62,823 nt of DNA from a virus. Position 1 is the first letter of the stretch, and each line of letters opens with the position of its first letter. This document shows, one piece after another, positions 42,525 through 51,684 of the stretch. Under the pieces are notes generated by a model. The model was given only the letters and a program-made list of their open reading frames with translations, did no database searches and was not told where the DNA came from. The position numbers and the translations under genes were made by a program. The stretch lies in the IMG/VR virus record IMGVR_UViG_3300032284_001165, positions 1-62,823 of that record; one strand, 5' to 3'.

Positions 42525-43126
42525 GTCGTATGTACTATTTTCCAGACAGTAATAGTGAGGCGGGGCAAGAGTCCTTTGTTCTCAACATGCTTGATGAGAA
42601 ACGGGATGGTTGGTACCTTGAAATAGGTGCCTTTGCTTCTAAGAAAACAAGTAACACCTGGTTGTTAGAAACAAATTATGACTGGAAAGGTTGGGCTTTT
42701 GAATTTGTTGGGGAGTACGTAAGAGAGTATAACGATAACCGACAAAACTTTTGCTATACAGCGGATGCTACTATCTTTCCGTATAAAGATGCCCTTGATC
42801 AAGCGGGTTGGCCTAAGCAGATTGATTATTTACAGTTAGATATAGAGCCTGCTAGTAATACCCTATTAGCTTTAAAGCAATTGCCATTAGATGAATATAG
42901 GTTTTCCGTTATTACTTTTGAGCATGACCTGTACTTTTCTCCAGAAAATGCAGCAGTAAAACAAGAACAAAAAGAAATACTTGAGTCTCATGGCTACGTC
43001 CTCGCAGTCGAGAATGTCAAGGTAGATGCCCCTGGTTGGCCTCTACGAGAGTTCGAGGACTGGTGGGTTGACCCGTTGGTGGTACCAGAAGAAAAATATA
43101 AGGATATAAAACTACGCTATATGTAA
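42521..43126 (+). CDS. FkbM-type methyltransferase-like protein
   Basis: A 201-residue SAM-dependent methyltransferase-like protein: GWYLEIGAFASKKTSNTWLL is the cofactor loop, GWAFEFVGEYVREYNDNRQN the acidic loop region, and IDYLQLDIEPASNTLLALKQ the motif near the active site. FkbM enzymes often methylate sugars or small molecules. Placement in the replication block, overlapping the primase by four bases, is unusual. It could modify sugars made by the 13.8-16.8 kb island, but that is a guess. Confidence 0.7.
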   Translation: MSRMYYFPDSNSEAGQESFVLNMLDEKRDGWYLEIGAFASKKTSNTWLLETNYDWKGWAFEFVGEYVREYNDNRQNFCYTADATIFPYKDALDQAGWPKQIDYLQLDIEPASNTLLALKQLPLDEYRFSVITFEHDLYFSPENAAVKQEQKEILESHGYVLAVENVKVDAPGWPLREFEDWWVDPLVVPEEKYKDIKLRYM

Positions 43127-43136
43127 AGGGGAACAA

Positions 43137-43646
43137 ATGATTATCGGTCTATCAGGCTATGCACAATCAGGAAAAGATACAGTGGCTGCACACTTAGAGG
43201 GCAACCATGATTTTAATTGTATTGCTTTTGCAGATCCAATTAAAGCACTTAGTCTAAGAATTAATCCTGCTCTTGCAGAGGTTGTTTATGCTTACGGTTG
43301 GGATGTGGCTAAAGCTCGTCCAGAACATCGTAGGTTTCTTCAAGAACTTGGCGTAGGTGCTAGAGAACTTATTGATGAAGACATATGGATTAATAAAGCC
43401 CTCAGTTCTATGACCGATGGGGATCACTATGTTATTACAGACGTTCGCTTTCAAAATGAAGCTAACGCTTTAAAAGCTATCGGAGCTCAGATTTGGCGTG
43501 TAGAACGTGCTGGCGTAAAAGCTGTAAACGATCACATCTCAGAACATGATTTAGATAATTGGGAGTTTGATGCTTACATCCCTAACAACTCTACTCTTGA
43601 AGATCTTATGTTTGCAGTAGATCACGCTTTAAAGGTTGTAGTGTAA
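43137..43646 (+). CDS. Deoxynucleoside monophosphate kinase
   Basis: A 169-residue dNMP kinase with P-loop GYAQSGKDT (residues 6-14), FADPIKALS, a lid-type region (FLQELGVGARELIDEDIWIN) and VITDVRFQNEANALKAIGAQ. It raises dNTP precursors for phage DNA synthesis. Start ATG follows AAAGGGG. Ends one base into the next ATG. Confidence 0.85.
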   Translation: MIIGLSGYAQSGKDTVAAHLEGNHDFNCIAFADPIKALSLRINPALAEVVYAYGWDVAKARPEHRRFLQELGVGARELIDEDIWINKALSSMTDGDHYVITDVRFQNEANALKAIGAQIWRVERAGVKAVNDHISEHDLDNWEFDAYIPNNSTLEDLMFAVDHALKVVV

Positions 43647-43858
43647 TGTGGTCCTGGTTACTAACCTTTTGTGGAATTACGGGCACATATATTGTTGGGC
43701 GTAAAAATAAAATGGGTTGGGTTGTTCTTTTCTTTAATGAAACTCTATGGCTTATTTACGCCCTTCATACAAAGCAATATGGTTTTATCTTAGGGTCTTT
43801 TGCATACATGGCTGTATACATTAAGTCCCATAGAAACTGGACAAAAACTGAGCAATAG
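43646..43858 (+). CDS. Small membrane protein
   Basis: A 70-residue protein with three hydrophobic segments (WLLTFCGITGTYIVG, MGWVVLFFNETLWLIYAL, YGFILGSFAYMAVYI) and a short polar tail. Possible multi-pass inner membrane protein; role unknown. Confidence 0.65.
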   Translation: MWSWLLTFCGITGTYIVGRKNKMGWVVLFFNETLWLIYALHTKQYGFILGSFAYMAVYIKSHRNWTKTEQ

Positions 43859-43872
43859 AAGGAGTTGGGATA

Positions 43873-44037
43873 ATGCAGTGTGTTGCTAAGACAGCTACCG
43901 GTATACCTTGCAAAATAGTAGGGGAAGAATCTAGGGCTGGTTTGTGCCACGTACATGATCCAAAAGGTAAATATCAAATACAACACCCTAAGTTTGCAGA
44001 AGCAGTTAAACGATTGCAACTTAAGGAGTCTAAGTGA
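43873..44037 (+). CDS. Small zinc-binding protein (C-x-A-x-T-x-x-G-x-x-C type)
   Basis: A 54-residue protein opening MQCVAKTATGIPCKIVGEES with a second half LCHVHDPKG, the common Cys/His motif seen in many phage and nuclease-associated proteins. Cysteines 3, 13 and 25 and His 28 probably hold zinc. GGAG precedes the ATG; overlaps the helicase gene by four bases. Confidence 0.65.
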   Translation: MQCVAKTATGIPCKIVGEESRAGLCHVHDPKGKYQIQHPKFAEAVKRLQLKESK

Positions 44038-45584
44038 GCTTTACAGGAACACTTCTACCCTATCAAGTTGAAGCCGTAGAAGCCATGGTGTCGCGTAAGA
44101 AGATGCTTGTGGCCTACGACCTTGGCTTGGGTAAAACTGTTCTTACTATTGCCGCTATTGAACAATTAAAAGACCTTGGAGAGATACAAGAACCTGGTAT
44201 TATAATCTGCCTATCCTCATTAAAATATCAATGGGCTGAACAGATTAGGAAATTTACAAATGGAACTGCAAACCCTTTGGTCATTGATGGAACCCCAAAG
44301 CAAAGAGAATCACAGTACAGTCAAGCCTTTGATTGGGGCCATACGCTCGTTGACTATGTCATTATTAACTACGAGCAGGTTGTTAACGACTGGGACCAAG
44401 TATCAAAGCTTACTAGAGGATTCCTTGTCTGCGATGAAGCAACAGCAATAAAATCCTTTCGTTCTAAACGTTCAAGATATGTTAAAGATTTAACAAGCCC
44501 TATTAAGTACGCTCTTACCGGTACCCCAATAGAAAATGGAAAACCTGAAGAGCTCTATTCAATTATGCAATTTGTAGATAAGACGGTGCTTGGTAGGTTT
44601 GACCTCTTTGATAAAACATTTATTATTAGAAATCATTTTGGTGGGGTGGAAAAGTACCGTAATCTACCAACCCTTAATAAAACTATGGCGGCAGCTAGTG
44701 TCCGTAAACGTCAACAAGATCCTGATGTAGCCCCATATCTACCTGATACTATTTTTGCAGAACCTATTAGGATTCCTTTTGATAAAGCAGGGGCCAAGCT
44801 ATACACCCAAATCTCTAGTGAGATCTTGCAAGACTTAGAGGATGCTATTGATAGCTATGGAACCTCTTTTGACTTGTTTTCCCACTATGCTGGGGAAAAA
44901 CAAGACGAGGCTGCTAATGCTCTTAAGGGCAAGATTATGTCCAAGCTTACAGCTCTTCGTATGCTGTGTGATAGCTCTGGTTTGTTTGAGCATTCAGATT
45001 CAAACTATGTATCATCATTGAAAGATGCAGGCAAGCTTGATAACCTTAAAGCACATCCTAAACTCTCTGTTCTTAAAACTTATGTAGATGAGTTCTTAGA
45101 ACAAAATGATGATAACAAGCTAGTTATTTTTACTAGCTATGTACATATGGTTTGGTTAATTCAAGAACACCTTGGATACGATTCAGCAAAATACACAGGA
45201 GAAATGGATGCAAAACAAAAAGAAGAATCGAAGGTTCGGTTCCAAACCGATCCAGATTGTCGCATACTTGTTTCTAGTGACGCCGGTGGCTATGGCGTGG
45301 ATCTGCCTCAGGCTAACCTACTTATTAATTACGATCTTCCGTGGAATGCTGGGTTGGCTCTTCAACGTAATGGAAGAATTCGTAGAGCGTCTTCAACGTG
45401 GCCTTCTATAGTCATACAGGACTTTCTCATGGCAGGTTCTATTGAAGAAAGGCAACATGATATGTTGTTACAAAAGAACTCTATAGCTGATGCCATCATG
45501 GACGGAGAAGGCATAGACGCAGCTGGAGAGATTAAGTTAAATTTGGGAAGTCTTAGGACGTTTTTACAAGAGACATGGGTATAA
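44034..45584 (+). CDS. SNF2-like DNA helicase/translocase
   Basis: A 516-residue SF2 helicase starting at GTG 44034 after AAGGAG. LLPYQVEAVEAM (Q-motif), Walker A DLGLGKTVLTIAAIE (near 29-36), GIIICLSSLKYQWAEQIRKF, VCDEATAIKSFRSKR (DEAT box near 133), ALTGTPIENGKPEELYSIMQ, then the second RecA domain with LVIFTSYVHMVWLI, CRILVSSDAGGYGVDLPQAN, INYDLPWNAGLALQRNGRIR. It probably remodels replication or recombination intermediates. Confidence 0.88.
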   Translation: MSFTGTLLPYQVEAVEAMVSRKKMLVAYDLGLGKTVLTIAAIEQLKDLGEIQEPGIIICLSSLKYQWAEQIRKFTNGTANPLVIDGTPKQRESQYSQAFDWGHTLVDYVIINYEQVVNDWDQVSKLTRGFLVCDEATAIKSFRSKRSRYVKDLTSPIKYALTGTPIENGKPEELYSIMQFVDKTVLGRFDLFDKTFIIRNHFGGVEKYRNLPTLNKTMAAASVRKRQQDPDVAPYLPDTIFAEPIRIPFDKAGAKLYTQISSEILQDLEDAIDSYGTSFDLFSHYAGEKQDEAANALKGKIMSKLTALRMLCDSSGLFEHSDSNYVSSLKDAGKLDNLKAHPKLSVLKTYVDEFLEQNDDNKLVIFTSYVHMVWLIQEHLGYDSAKYTGEMDAKQKEESKVRFQTDPDCRILVSSDAGGYGVDLPQANLLINYDLPWNAGLALQRNGRIRRASSTWPSIVIQDFLMAGSIEERQHDMLLQKNSIADAIMDGEGIDAAGEIKLNLGSLRTFLQETWV

Positions 45585-45596
45585 ACTTATGTCACT

Positions 45597-45752
45597 ATGC
45601 CAAATGCACCTAAAACCCCAACCCGTACCATCCGGGTATCAAATGAGCTGTGGTCTGCTGTTAAGGACAAAGCTCTAGAAGATGGCCGTACAGTTACAGA
45701 TGTTATTATTGCTGCCCTAAAGGAGTATGTAAAGGCGGATTTGCAAGACTAA
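45597..45752 (+). CDS. Ribbon-helix-helix DNA-binding protein
   Basis: A 51-residue protein with the Arc/CopG pattern: a strand (TPTRTIRVSNELWSAVKDKA) followed by GRTVTDVIIAALKEYVKAD, giving the ribbon and two helices. Likely a dimeric repressor of nearby genes. Not preceded by a strong ribosome site. Confidence 0.75.
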   Translation: MPNAPKTPTRTIRVSNELWSAVKDKALEDGRTVTDVIIAALKEYVKADLQD

Positions 45753-45789
45753 AAATCTTGTGGTAGAGTAAGTAATAAGGGGGGTTAAC

Positions 45790-46227
45790 ATGCCTAATAT
45801 AATCGAACGTAATTTGCCAGTCGAAGGCAATACAGTTGTAAGTAAGGTGCGCAAGTACCTATCGCTCAAGGGTCGTATTGATGACCTGACTAAGGAACAG
45901 TCCAGTCTTAAGACTGAGCTTTCTGAGCTTGTAGATTCTCAGGGTACTCCAGATGAGAAAGGCCATATCTGGTATTCATTGCCTGAGGATGTAAATGGAG
46001 TCACATCTCTCCAACGTCAACGCCGTGTTACTCAAAAACTTGATGCTGATGTGGCTGAGTCAATTCTTAAAGAAAAAGGATTAGCTAGCCGTTGCTATAA
46101 GCTTGTCCCGGTATTAGATGAAGCAGAGGTTATGGCTTGTCTTTATGAGGGGGCCCTTACCGAAGCAGAGATTGACACTATGTTTCCTAAGTCTATCTCA
46201 TACGCTTTTATCCCAAGTAAGCAATGA
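45790..46227 (+). CDS. Unknown early protein with coiled coil
   Basis: A 145-residue protein: residues 20-50 (VRKYLSLKGRIDDLTKEQSS) suggest a coiled coil, then a domain with HIWYSLPEDVNGVTSLQRQR. The C-terminal part (ILKEKGLASRCYKLVPVLDE, MFPKSISYAFIPSK) is alpha/beta. The ribosome site AAGGGGGG precedes the ATG. Family not recognised; it lies between regulators and the recombination/replication genes. Confidence 0.65.
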   Translation: MPNIIERNLPVEGNTVVSKVRKYLSLKGRIDDLTKEQSSLKTELSELVDSQGTPDEKGHIWYSLPEDVNGVTSLQRQRRVTQKLDADVAESILKEKGLASRCYKLVPVLDEAEVMACLYEGALTEAEIDTMFPKSISYAFIPSKQ

Positions 46228-46697
46228 GCACATCGGATCCAATTGATCGTTTACTCTCAGAGTTGGATGAGTATTATCCTGGCTCTAAGAAAAAACGCCG
46301 TCCTTTGAATCCTGAAGCTAAAAAGCGTACAGTAAAAGAAGAAGGATCCTGGGATGCAGATCCTCAGGTGAAGAAACTACCTAATGGAAATGTGGTAGAA
46401 TTATTTAGTGCCGGGGCATTATCCCTTGCATTAGGTCGTCCACTAGTGACGATCAGACTTTGGGAACGAAAAGGGTATATACCACGTGCACCCTATCGCT
46501 TAAAGTCGCCAATTGTAGATGGGGTAAAGAAGCCAGGTTGGCGGATGTACTCTAGATCAATTATAGAAGCAACACTAAAAGCTTTCGAAGCTCGCGGGCT
46601 TATGGAAGCACCACGGATTGATTGGAATAAACACCCCGATCTATCAATTGAATTGATGGAAATATGGAAGAAAGTTCACGATCAAGAAGTAAATTAA
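46224..46697 (+). CDS. MerR-like helix-turn-helix protein
   Basis: A 157-residue protein with a Lys/Arg-rich first half (GSKKKRRPLNPEAKKR) and a MerR-type winged helix at about 68-115 (AGALSLALGRPLVTIRLWER, KGYIPRAPYR). It probably binds DNA as a regulator. Overlaps the previous gene by four bases. Confidence 0.7.
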   Translation: MSTSDPIDRLLSELDEYYPGSKKKRRPLNPEAKKRTVKEEGSWDADPQVKKLPNGNVVELFSAGALSLALGRPLVTIRLWERKGYIPRAPYRLKSPIVDGVKKPGWRMYSRSIIEATLKAFEARGLMEAPRIDWNKHPDLSIELMEIWKKVHDQEVN

Positions 46698-46741
46698 TTA
46701 CCAATGACTATGATCCTATGATCCAATGAAAGGCAATACCA

Positions 46742-47443
46742 ATGTCAACATCACTTCGCGTTAACAAGTCTACAACTCCAAACGTAGACTCATATATCTC
46801 TGAAGATGTTCTAGAAGACTCAGACATCTTTATTGAAGAAGATGCAACATCGTCTTCTGATTCATCCTCTATCATCCAATCAGGGTGGGATGCTGCTAGA
46901 AAGTCTGCAGCAAAATCAGGCAAGAAGTTTGCTACTGATTTCCGCTTTGATGAAAATGTACAGCTTGTAAAGTTTATTTCTGCTGAGCCTCTATCCTTTA
47001 TGCAACACTGGGTTAACCGCCCAGGTAAGAAGTCATTTGTTGCTCTTCCTGATGGAGATCCTCTAGTTGAGGTGGGCAGTATTCCATCACAGAAGTATGC
47101 GTTTACTGTTCTAAATCTTTCAGATGAAGAACCACAAGTCCAACTTATGGTTGTTGGCATTCGTCTTTTCAATCAACTTGAAAAGCTCGCTACTGATAAG
47201 AAAACCGGTCCGCTTAATCGTTCTGATATGTACTTCGCAGTAAGTAAATCAGGCACAGGTACTAAAACTGTTTACAGTGCAATGCCTGTTAAAGAGCGTG
47301 ACCTTATTGATGATTGGGATATCGACCCAGTTGCCGCTGCTGAAATGATCAAAACTCTAAAGCCTCTAGGAGCTGAAGCACTTCATGTTTCAACTCGTGC
47401 TGAGCTTGCTGAGATTGCTCGAGAAATCGCATCTGCTAACTAG
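46742..47443 (+). CDS. Probable single-stranded DNA-binding protein
   Basis: A 233-residue protein with an acidic Ser/Glu/Asp-rich stretch near the start (EDVLEDSDIFIEEDATSSS), a beta-rich core (VQLVKFISAEPLSFMQHWVN, YAFTVLNLSDEEPQVQLMVV) and a helical tail. Actinophage ssDNA-binding proteins of this size often lie next to the polymerase, as here. The acidic part is N-terminal rather than C-terminal, unlike bacterial SSB, so the call is inferred. Confidence 0.5.
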   Translation: MSTSLRVNKSTTPNVDSYISEDVLEDSDIFIEEDATSSSDSSSIIQSGWDAARKSAAKSGKKFATDFRFDENVQLVKFISAEPLSFMQHWVNRPGKKSFVALPDGDPLVEVGSIPSQKYAFTVLNLSDEEPQVQLMVVGIRLFNQLEKLATDKKTGPLNRSDMYFAVSKSGTGTKTVYSAMPVKERDLIDDWDIDPVAAAEMIKTLKPLGAEALHVSTRAELAEIAREIASAN

Positions 47444-47461
47444 TACGTCCCACTAATGTTG

Positions 47462-47499
47462 GGGAGCCGGCTTTTTGTACCTCCTTTCTACCGGCTCCC
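47462..47499 (+). other. Hairpin between SSB-like gene and polymerase
   Basis: GGGAGCCGG (47462-47470) pairs perfectly with CCGGCTCCC (47491-47499) around a 20-base loop. No T-tract follows, so this may be a processing or attenuation structure before the polymerase message. Confidence 0.55.
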
Positions 47500-47520
47500 T
47501 AACCCTTTATCAGGAGCGCA

Positions 47521-49497
47521 ATGAATATTATTACAACAGAAGAACATCTGTCAGAGATGGTTGACGCCTACCTACAACAAACTGCTTTTGTGTTTGACGT
47601 AGAAACAATGGGTGATCATCGAGGAGATCCTAGACAGAACCAAGTAGTATGGATTGCGCTTGCTACTGAAGGTCGCGTTGATGTTATACCTATGGGCCAT
47701 CCTAATGGAGAGTACGTTAGTACAGAGTACCCATTGCTTCCTTCTGCCCAAGATAGAATTATTAAAGGGTTGCCTTTGCGCCCAATCGACTACAGCAAAG
47801 ATGAGCGCAAAGCTAAAAAGATTTTTACAGAAGGTCCAGACCAACTTAGCCCTGGTGAAGTGTTTAAAGCTTTAAAGCCATTATTCTTTAGTGACCTTCT
47901 CAAGATTGGTCACAACCTTAAGTTTGATTTACAAAGTGTTACTAAATACATAGGTAAACTTCCCGCTCAGCCATACGCCTGTACCCTTAACGCTGCGTTT
48001 ATTTTAGATACCCGCAACCAACGTTCACTTGGTTTAGATGATTGTCTAAAACGGGAATTTAATTACAACATGGTTAAGGGTGTGGGTAAAGAGATTGAGG
48101 CGCATACCTTTGATGATGTAGCAACCTATGCAGCATTAGATGCCGAATGGACTTGGAAGCTTTGGAAGAAGTATGAAGAAGACCTAGATAACTATAATCT
48201 TGAGGGCCTCTTTTTATTAGAGATGGATGTTCTTGAGGTTATCTGTAACATGGAACTTCATGGTGCAGAGATTGATGTTGAGGCTCTTATGAAGCTTAAA
48301 GCTGATCTAGATCTTCAACTTGAAGTTACTAAGGCTAACATCTATAGGTTAGCTGGCAAGGCATTTAATATCAATAGCGTACCTGAAAAACAACGTTTAC
48401 TTTTTTCCGCAAAGAAGGATGGCGGTCGTGGACTCCGACCACGCGTCCTCACTCCGAAGGGCATCAAGAATAGCGAAGCAGGACTATCTACTGCTATCTC
48501 AGACTACTCGGTGTCTGAGCCCGCTCTCAAAGCATTCCAGGGCAAGGATGCTTTAGTTGATGCCCTTCTCAGTTATTCAGACCTCAACAAGTTGCTAACC
48601 ACCTATGTAATTCCGTACTTGGGTGGTGACATCGTTCGTACTACTGCAGGTAAATCTAAGACTTTAGTTAAAAAGAGCTTGTTGCTTCGTGGGCGTATCC
48701 ACACTGACTTTATTCAGTATGGTGCAGAGACCGGTCGTTTTTCTAGTCGTAACCCTAATCTGCAAAACATTCCAAACCCACGTACAGCTAATGGTAAAGC
48801 TATTCGTAATATCTTTATAGCACCGGAAGGGTGTCAGTTAGTTGTAGCAGACTATTCTCAGATTGAACCTCGTGTTATTGCTTCTTTTAGTGGCGATAGA
48901 ATTATGTGTAATGCTTATTTAAATGGAGAAGATCTTTATACAACTGTTGGTGATACCGTTGGTGTAGACCGTGCTGCTGGTAAGGAACTGGTTCTCTCTA
49001 TTGCCTATGGAGTTGGTCCTGAAAAGATTGCTGAAAAGATTGGGTGTACTCCAGCTAGGGCACGTCAACTTTTAGAAAACTTTGATACTAAGTTTCCTTC
49101 AGTAGCCAAGTACAAACGTCGTGTTGTATCTGATAGTCGTAAACGTGGTCCTATACCTCACGCTTTGACTTACCTGGGACGTCGTAGATACCTGCCAGAG
49201 TTGTTGTCTCCTTTGATTAGAGATCGTGCAAGGGCAGAACGTCAGGCATTTAATACAGTTATACAAGGGTCATCAGCTGATTTTATCAAATTAGCTATGG
49301 TTCGTGCACATCGCTTACTACCTGAGGGTGCTCATATGACTTTAACTATTCATGATGAATTAGTTACGGTTGCACCTAAAGAGATTATCAATGAAACAGC
49401 AGCGGCTATCCGCGAGGCTATGGAAGGCATCCAAGCTTTGAACATACCACTCCTGGCAGATGTTAAAATAGTTAATAGATGGGGAGAGGCAAAATAA
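47521..49497 (+). CDS. polA: Family A DNA polymerase with 3'-5' exonuclease domain
   Basis: A 658-residue replicative polymerase. The exonuclease has FDVETM (D26, E28), IGHNLKFDLQSV and YAALDAEWTW. The polymerase domain has motif A VADYSQIEPRVIASF (D444), motif B with R484 and K488 in RAAGKELVLSIAYG, and motif C HDE (611-613). No 5'-3' exonuclease domain is present. It copies the phage genome with the helicase and primase encoded upstream. CAGGAG precedes the ATG. Confidence 0.92.
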   Translation: MNIITTEEHLSEMVDAYLQQTAFVFDVETMGDHRGDPRQNQVVWIALATEGRVDVIPMGHPNGEYVSTEYPLLPSAQDRIIKGLPLRPIDYSKDERKAKKIFTEGPDQLSPGEVFKALKPLFFSDLLKIGHNLKFDLQSVTKYIGKLPAQPYACTLNAAFILDTRNQRSLGLDDCLKREFNYNMVKGVGKEIEAHTFDDVATYAALDAEWTWKLWKKYEEDLDNYNLEGLFLLEMDVLEVICNMELHGAEIDVEALMKLKADLDLQLEVTKANIYRLAGKAFNINSVPEKQRLLFSAKKDGGRGLRPRVLTPKGIKNSEAGLSTAISDYSVSEPALKAFQGKDALVDALLSYSDLNKLLTTYVIPYLGGDIVRTTAGKSKTLVKKSLLLRGRIHTDFIQYGAETGRFSSRNPNLQNIPNPRTANGKAIRNIFIAPEGCQLVVADYSQIEPRVIASFSGDRIMCNAYLNGEDLYTTVGDTVGVDRAAGKELVLSIAYGVGPEKIAEKIGCTPARARQLLENFDTKFPSVAKYKRRVVSDSRKRGPIPHALTYLGRRRYLPELLSPLIRDRARAERQAFNTVIQGSSADFIKLAMVRAHRLLPEGAHMTLTIHDELVTVAPKEIINETAAAIREAMEGIQALNIPLLADVKIVNRWGEAK

Positions 49498-49940
49498 TGT
49501 TTGGACGTAAACGTAAAAAGAAAAGGATTAGCTTTGAGGTGAAGCGTATACCGCTGCCCATCCTTATGCGTCAAGCTATCTATGATTCTATGCTGGAACC
49601 TTCAGAGGGTATTGCTGAAGCACTAGGATTGTCTCCAGTTTCTGATGAGGTTGCTCTTATGGAAGAGCAAGAAAGTCAAAAACGTTTAGAGAATATTTCT
49701 GTGTTGATTCCATTTATTGAGTCCCATTCAGACATGTCAGCCAGAATCTGTGCAGCTGCATATGCTCTTGGTGACGATGAAGAGGGTTTGTTAAACGAGC
49801 TACTAGGGCAAGAAGGTGCTCTTGATCTTTTAACTGATTTGTTTAAAGTAGTTTGCATTTCTTCTTCTATGTCCTGTGTATCAACCCTTTTAAACTTAGA
49901 ACTAATCGATACGAAAGTTGGTTACTACGATGGCGAATAA
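49497..49940 (+). CDS. Unknown basic-start helical protein
   Basis: A 147-residue protein opening MFGRKRKKKRISFEVKRIPL, then mostly helical and acidic (LMEEQESQKRLENISVLIPF, ALGDDEEGLLNELLGQEGAL). Start at ATG 49497 after GGGGAGAGG, overlapping the polymerase stop by one base; an in-frame ATG 49479 is less likely. Conserved place after the polymerase suggests a replication accessory role. Confidence 0.6.
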   Translation: MFGRKRKKKRISFEVKRIPLPILMRQAIYDSMLEPSEGIAEALGLSPVSDEVALMEEQESQKRLENISVLIPFIESHSDMSARICAAAYALGDDEEGLLNELLGQEGALDLLTDLFKVVCISSSMSCVSTLLNLELIDTKVGYYDGE

Positions 49941-50316
49941 AGATTGGTGGGCTAATAAGTTAGGTAGCACTCAACCTGCTAGGCAGTCCCCTCCAACAGG
50001 TCCTAATCCCAATGTACCTTATACACCTCCGGTACAGCAACCTAACGTTAGGGTTGGTTATGACTCAGACAATGATCAATTAGTTACTAAAGCGGTAAGT
50101 GCTAAGACGTCAAACCTCTGTCCTAATTGCAATTCGGGTAACTATTTTGCACCACAGGGTACTCAACGTATGCGTTGCTATGATTGTGGGTATCCAATTG
50201 TTCAACAAGGTTCAGGTCTCGCAAGTTCGGGAGGCAGTGGTCCGGCTACTCCAGCAATACAACGAGGACAAGGCAATGGGTTTAATCCAGGCACAATAGT
50301 AGATAGGATCGGGTAA
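49930..50316 (+). CDS. Pro/Gly-rich zinc-ribbon protein
   Basis: A 128-residue protein. The first 45 residues are Pro-rich and probably disordered (PARQSPPTGPNPNVPYTPPV). A zinc ribbon follows (NLCPNCNSGNYF and MRCYDCGYPIV), with a Gly/Ser-rich tail. ATG 49930 is preferred to an in-frame TTG at 49918. Next to the RecA-like gene, overlapping it by one base, so a recombination accessory is possible. Confidence 0.6.
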   Translation: MANKDWWANKLGSTQPARQSPPTGPNPNVPYTPPVQQPNVRVGYDSDNDQLVTKAVSAKTSNLCPNCNSGNYFAPQGTQRMRCYDCGYPIVQQGSGLASSGGSGPATPAIQRGQGNGFNPGTIVDRIG

Positions 50317-51377
50317 TGAAAACACTAATTAATTCAGAGGCATTGAAGGTAGCTGCCAATATCAATAAGAAACTTGGTGGCAATACTGTTGTTACTGCTA
50401 ATGAGGTACACATTCCTGATCGAATACCTACGGGATCTTTAACCCTCGATGTTGTTTTAGGTGGGGGTTGGCCTATGAATCGTTGGGTTGAGCTAGTAGG
50501 AGAAGCTTCACATGGTAAGACTGCACTAGCCCTACGTACTATTGCTGCCAACCAACAAAAGAATCCAGAGTTTACTGCAGTATGGATTGCTGCAGAAGAC
50601 TTTGATTCTAAGTATGCAGAATTATGCGGGGTAGACACAAGTCGTGTACTACTCGTAGAGACTAATAGTATGGAGGACGCATTTGATGCGGTTATTCAAT
50701 TCATGGAAAGCAAAGCTATTGATATGGTCGTTATTGATAGCCTTCCCGCTTTGGTTCCTAGTGCGGAAGACGAAAAGCACATGGAAGAATTTACTGTTGG
50801 ACGAGGAGCTTTAATAACCAACAAGTTCTTTCGTAAGGTTATGTCAGCAACTAAAAGAGATTTGATTGAATCAGAACGCCCAGTACTGGGCATGATGATC
50901 AACCAATATCGTATGAAGATCGGCGTAATGCACGGCGATCCACGTACAACCCCGGGAGGTCTTGGCAAAGACTATGCCTACAGCGTTCGTTGCGAAGTAA
51001 AACGTGATGACTGGCTTGAGGTAGGCACCGGACAGGAAAAACGCCGTGTGGGGCAAACTATCCGTGTCCGTACTATAAAGAACAAGACCTACCCGCCACA
51101 ACAGACAGCCTACCTAGACTTCTACTTTGCCGACGGGGGCGTTGTGGATGCTGGGGGATATGATACCGGTAAGGAAATTGTAGCCCTCTCCATCCTAAAT
51201 GGCATCGTAGAACGTCGAGGTGGTTGGATGTACTATAATGATCGTAAGTGGCAAGGAGCTCAAGCCTTGATTGATTCTCTTCGTGAAGAAATTGATCTAA
51301 GGGATGAGCTAACTACTGCGGTCATGAGCACTCTGAAATCTACACCAGTATTAATGCTGAGCCCAGATGAAGAGTGA
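50316..51377 (+). CDS. recA: RecA-like recombinase
   Basis: A 353-residue RecA/UvsX-type recombinase: PTGSLTLDVVLGGGWPMNRW, Walker A GEASHGKT (62-69), Walker B AIDMVVIDSLPALVP, and MMINQYRMKIGVMHGDPRTT. It pairs single-stranded DNA with homologous duplex for recombination-dependent replication and repair. The gene sits among nuclease genes and overlaps the next one by 11 bases. Confidence 0.88.
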   Translation: MKTLINSEALKVAANINKKLGGNTVVTANEVHIPDRIPTGSLTLDVVLGGGWPMNRWVELVGEASHGKTALALRTIAANQQKNPEFTAVWIAAEDFDSKYAELCGVDTSRVLLVETNSMEDAFDAVIQFMESKAIDMVVIDSLPALVPSAEDEKHMEEFTVGRGALITNKFFRKVMSATKRDLIESERPVLGMMINQYRMKIGVMHGDPRTTPGGLGKDYAYSVRCEVKRDDWLEVGTGQEKRRVGQTIRVRTIKNKTYPPQQTAYLDFYFADGGVVDAGGYDTGKEIVALSILNGIVERRGGWMYYNDRKWQGAQALIDSLREEIDLRDELTTAVMSTLKSTPVLMLSPDEE

Positions 51378-51684
51378 AGGACAAAAACAATCCCTAAAAC
51401 ATGAAAAGCGTTTAGAGAAAGTTGCAGGTGGCAAGCGCAACGCCGCCTCCGGTGCTTTTTGGTCTCGTAAAGGAGACGTCAGAACAGACGATCTTCTTAT
51501 CGAACATAAATGGACTGGAAAGAAGCAGGTGACTATTAAGTCAGACGTGCTTCAAAAGATAATAACAGAAGCAGTTCTAGATAGCAGAACACCTGTTCTG
51601 GGATTGCATCTTGACGGTGAGAACTACGTAGTACTCTTGGAGGAGGATTTTTTTGAACTGCGCAATGCAGTAAGAGGAGAGTAG
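51367..51684 (+). CDS. Small PD-(D/E)XK-type nuclease, possible Holliday junction resolvase
   Basis: A 105-residue protein whose core (KRNAASGAFWSRKGDVRTDD followed by LLIEHKWTGKKQVTIKS) has an acidic residue and E-x-K in the right order for a PD-(D/E)XK nuclease. The strand VLGLHLDGENYVVLLEEDFF ends the fold. Next to RecA, a resolvase or recombination nuclease fits. Start overlaps the RecA-like gene by 11 bases. Confidence 0.65.
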   Translation: MKSEGQKQSLKHEKRLEKVAGGKRNAASGAFWSRKGDVRTDDLLIEHKWTGKKQVTIKSDVLQKIITEAVLDSRTPVLGLHLDGENYVVLLEEDFFELRNAVRGE